Positions 60,550 through 64,000 of a stretch of 64,000 nucleotides of DNA are shown here, one piece after another. Source of the stretch: Vitellaria paradoxa (Eukaryota; Streptophyta; Magnoliopsida; Ericales; Sapotaceae). The notes under the pieces are model-generated. The model saw nothing but the letters and a program-made list of their open reading frames with translations. It was not told where the DNA came from and searched no databases. The position numbers and the translations under genes are program-made. Location: NCBI GenBank assembly GCA_019916065.1, contig CM034241.1, forward strand, positions 1,642,562 through 1,706,561, read 5' to 3'. Every line of letters begins with the position of its first letter. The first letter of the stretch is position 1.

Positions 60550-63412
60550 ATGATGGATACGTACGCCGCTCATCTAGCGATGGCGGCTCTAGTCGGAGCT
60601 TCGCTCGTGGCGGTCTCGGCGTACTACATGCACCGCAAAACCCTAAATCAGTTGCTGGAGTTCGCGAAGGTGGTGGACAGGGATAGGGATGGGGATAGGG
60701 AGGAGGCCGAGGACGAGCTCGGGCGGGGCGACTCGCCGCAGCATTTGAAGAGGTACGTGGACAAGAGGCGAAACCACGGCCGGAAAAAGGGGAGCGGTTA
60801 TTACCCGCGCACGTCGGCGTCGATGCCGGACGTTAAGGCAATTTCCGGCGACGTTGAGGGCGATGAGAAGCGGAATGGTCCGGCTCCAATTGATGGCATT
60901 CCGGCTGGGTTGCCGAGGCTGCACACACTTCCTGAAGGTATGTGTATGTCGGACTTCTCGCCGGAGTGTTGAACCTCTTTGAAATTGTGTTGATAGTTTC
61001 AGCAGAACAGTCAGCTGTGCTTAATTCATATAGTTGATATTACAACTGCTATAGCCCTGATTGAACCTTCTGTCATTTGACATGGCCGGTTTATTTTACA
61101 CAAAATGAATTCTTACTATTCGGCTGTGGGCAATTGGCATCCTTAGAATGGGATACCGAAATCAAGCATCACTTGTTCATTTAACATTATGATCAGAGGG
61201 ACTTATGCATATATCTAACATGTAATGTGCAATGTAAATAAAATAAATTGAAAAGATGGGTAAATGAATTGTTTGACTGGTGATCATGTTGTGGTTCACC
61301 CTGTATATGTAAAATTGGGATAACACTTGGTGTAATTGATGCTTTTTTTTTTTGAGAGTGTTTTGAAGTAATAGTTATAACTACTATGTCTCCATTTTTT
61401 TGCCATATAGTTACAGTTTTGCCAGCTATGACCATGTCATTGTCGTTTAAAATTAGGTTTAATGATGTTGAAAAGCGGCAGTGATGCATATGTTGCAATA
61501 AAGTTGTCCCTTCTAAACCTTTATTAGACGAGGGCACTTGATAGGATTGATGAAGTAGAACTTAAGGTGGAGAAGCAATGCCAAACTAGCATAGGCTTGA
61601 TGAACAATGAGGGAACAACATGATATAGTGCATTAGTTATGTGGAATAAGAAGTAGAAACAAGCTAGTAAGGTTGTTCCATTGCAAGTCAGGATCATGGG
61701 TTTGAACGTTTGTAATAGCTGTTGTACAACCAGGGATAAGGTTGCGATCATATGATCCTCTCCAAACCCGGCAATTGGGGGGGGGGTTCTCATGCATTGG
61801 GTTGCCATGTTATTGATATAATTGTAAACTTTGACAGTTAGTGTAACCAGCAATAGAAGTGGAGTTCCTTTCATGCATTGGAATATATTTTATTGTCCAT
61901 TGTATGCAGCAGCTGATGTAACTCCTTACGAAGAATCAAGTTTCTTGCCTGATGTCTCTTTTGGTGGCATGGTTTGGCTTGTAGAAGTTGGAATGAAAGA
62001 GGCAGGATCATATGGAACACTCCCTTTGTGTTATTAAATTATCTGTACGGAAGTAAAGAAATCAAATAATTTTGGAGGGGATGAGGATGCTGTTTACATT
62101 GTAGCTATTTCAATCAGTTCTTTGGGAGCATCTGGTTATCATTGCATGGCAAAAAATTTAGAGTTCAATTTCACAGGATTTGGACTTCTTTGATAAGCAG
62201 TTATGTTTTATTTTTGTCTTGAGGATTTGAGTGGTTTTGTTTTTTAAGTTTCAGGTGTTGTGACATGTGGGTTATTGTGAGGCCTGCTTTTAGTTGCTTA
62301 ATTTATGCAGGCTCATTAACTGGTCTAGCAATGTCAGTTAGTTTCAGTCATAGCTTGTGGATTTTTTAATTTTATTTTTTAAAAATTTATCCAATTGAAG
62401 AATTACATTATATGTATATATCTTTTTCATTTTGCCCTTTCTGTCAACTAGTTATGTCAAATTACATGCTTGACTTTTGGTTGAAAGGGGGAGGCTGATG
62501 TCGAGGTTGGGACTGTTGGATTAAAATCCAACGGTCCATATGCATTTATATTTTTTTTAACCTAAAAAACGTGTGAATGTATTTTGAAACAGTCCCCAAC
62601 CTCCTGTTAGGGAGCTGACATTGTTTTTGATGTCAGCCCCTGCAATCCCTTTTGGTTAGACGATAGCCACTTACAATTGAATGGCTAAATAGGACTCATG
62701 TATGTAATCAATCGCAAATAGTTGAAACAATAATTTTTTAGTGAGAGAGTTTATACTCCCTTGTGTGTGTTTGCTGTGTTTTCTTGTTTCTTTAGTTTTA
62801 GGCAATTAGATTGATTTTGCTCTTTAACAATGGTATTCTTTTGTTTTAGGGAAATCTGCTGGCCCTGCAAGTTCAGCCAAAAGGGCTGGGCATCTAATTA
62901 GACCAACTTCTCCCAGGTCTCCTGTTGCTAGTGCTAGTGCTTTTGAAAGTGTAGAAGGGTCTGATGATGAAGATAATGTGACTGATAATGCTAAATTAAA
63001 TACATATATTCGTACTAACGGAAATACTGTAAGTTGCTAAGTAAACTCTCTTTCTCTCTATTTCCACCGTTCGCTGGTGCTTAATCGAATGACATTGTTG
63101 CATCAATAACACAATATTGCTTTTGACAAGTTTCTGGTTATTCCATTTTTACCGCATGTGCTAGTGATTTATTATGCATAAAAAAGATCTCCAGTTATTT
63201 CCTGAAATGTTGTAAACCTTGGAATGCACAGGATTTACCAAACCACTACAATGCCAATAGCGAGCAAATTCCTATAGCTGCATCAAGTATGATTCGTTCT
63301 CATAGTATATCTGGTGACCTGCATGGTGTTCCGTCTGATCCTGTAGCAGCTGATATTCTTAGAAAAGAGCCAGAGCATGAAATTTTTGTACGCCTTAACA
63401 TAACTCCAAATG
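60550..63412 (+). CDS. FAC1: AMP deaminase, N-terminal part (gene runs off the window)
   Basis: AMP deaminase hydrolyses AMP to IMP and ammonia in purine metabolism; the Arabidopsis homologue is EMBRYONIC FACTOR 1. Visible exons: 60550-60937, 62851-63028 and 63232-63412, all with GT-AG borders; the catalytic domain lies beyond 64,000. Residues about 8-27 form a membrane anchor (LAMAALVGASLVAVSAYYM), followed by an acidic and then basic linker and family words LPRLHTLPEG, SPRSPVASASAFESVE, SMIRSHSISGDLHGV, AADILRKEPE. Exon 1 ends in phase 1 and exon 3 is read in phase 0, but exon 2 has 178 bases, one too few. The expected frame changes at an AAA run (62880-62882). This is either a sequencing/assembly error or a true frameshift. 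Start: two adjacent ATGs, the first chosen. Confidence 0.88.
62483..62648. mobile_element. Mutator-type MITE in AMP deaminase intron 1
   Basis: 166 bp flanked by the exact 9-bp duplication cttttggtt (62474-62482, 62649-62657). Arms share GGGG(A)GGCTGA(T/C)(G/A)TC and GAGGTTGGG(G)ACTGTT in inverted orientation, the right arm having an extra segment. A 9-bp duplication is the Mutator hallmark. Confidence 0.8.
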
Positions 63413-64000
63413 GTATTTGCTTCTGCCTTCTCTCATTTGTTTACGTCGTTTCACGTTCTCCTAATAATAGCCATAGTGTTTGTGGCAAGGGTTTTATCCT
63501 TGGGAATTCTAAATGCTTATGAGCTTCCCTGCAGCGTATGCAATGTCAGAAAACATAGTGAAAAGTCGAACTTTTGTTTAATTTGTATTGTTGGTGTTTG
63601 GGGTATTCAATTCTTCTTTAGATCAATCTTTTTGGATTGCATAGCTTACCTTGAGTAGTGGTAGATGTGAAGCCCCCCCCCCCCCTTTTTTTAGTTTATA
63701 GGCCTGATTTGATTATTTAGATTATGTATATAGGCCTGCTTTGGTGAAGATAGATGCTTAATCTAGAACACAAAAATTCGTGTTTATATCCATTGTTTAG
63801 TATTGCTGAGGTTAAGTGGTTATGGGACTTGTCTACTGATAATTTAGTGCGAGGGTATGCGCATATATATTCTTATCATTTATGAGAAGTGCTGGCAATT
63901 AATCTATGCATTGGTAGTTCTCAATTATGGGCACAATAAGAAGATCCATGAATTTATCAATTGGAATTCCTTTTTAAATGCAAAACACAAAATTGTAACT
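63413..64000 (+). other. AMP deaminase intron 3 (start)
   Basis: Begins GTATTTGC after exon 3. No further exon is recognisable up to the window end. A C-run followed by T-run lies near 63,675-63,692. Confidence 0.7.

Overview
This is a piece of a nuclear chromosome from a flowering plant, almost certainly a eudicot. The genes have many GT-AG introns and code for plant-specific proteins, including chlorophyll synthase with a transit-like N-terminus. The intergenic DNA is very AT-rich and full of plant transposon classes. I cannot name the species.

Layout. 208-8201: a complete but coding-dead Ty1/copia retrotransposon (5-bp target duplication, 478-bp LTRs, initiator-Met primer site), inserted just downstream of a pyruvate decarboxylase gene. 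8420-11794 (-): pyruvate decarboxylase, 6 exons, 607 aa. 12.6-15.1 kb: a Tourist-type MITE, a SINE with a 12-bp target duplication, and old tandem duplications. 15611-19944 (-): EBP1/PA2G4-like protein, 9 exons, 392 aa. 22.4-22.8 kb: a hAT-type MITE. 23558-28291 (-): mitochondrial succinate/fumarate carrier, 2 exons, whose 3.8-kb intron holds a truncated LINE and a miniature LTR element. 30272-37670 (-): chlorophyll synthase, 15 exons, 370 aa, with a second miniature LTR element (TRIM) in intron 3. 37.7-60.4 kb: a 23-kb gene desert packed with MITEs, SINE remnants and minisatellites. 60550 to beyond the end (+): N-terminal part of AMP deaminase (three exons visible), with an apparent one-base deletion in exon 2 and a Mutator-type MITE in intron 1.

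The five genes are unrelated housekeeping functions: fermentation, growth and translation control, mitochondrial dicarboxylate exchange, chlorophyll synthesis and purine salvage. They do not form a pathway. The EBP1-chlorophyll synthase neighbourhood matches gene order I recall from Arabidopsis chromosome 3, so it is probably conserved synteny.

I found no CRISPR array, no functional tRNA or rRNA gene, and no convincing new multi-gene system. The most unusual structures are the elaborate 1.9-kb leader of the copia element (minisatellite, tRNA-Leu-like segment, duplicated GC-rich block), the two miniature LTR elements inside introns, an exact 44-bp direct repeat bracketing 744 bp, and a cluster of TAA/TTA-flanked MITE families at 47-57 kb. 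Splice sites and repeat boundaries were placed by eye from reading frame and sequence; no alignment or database search was run.
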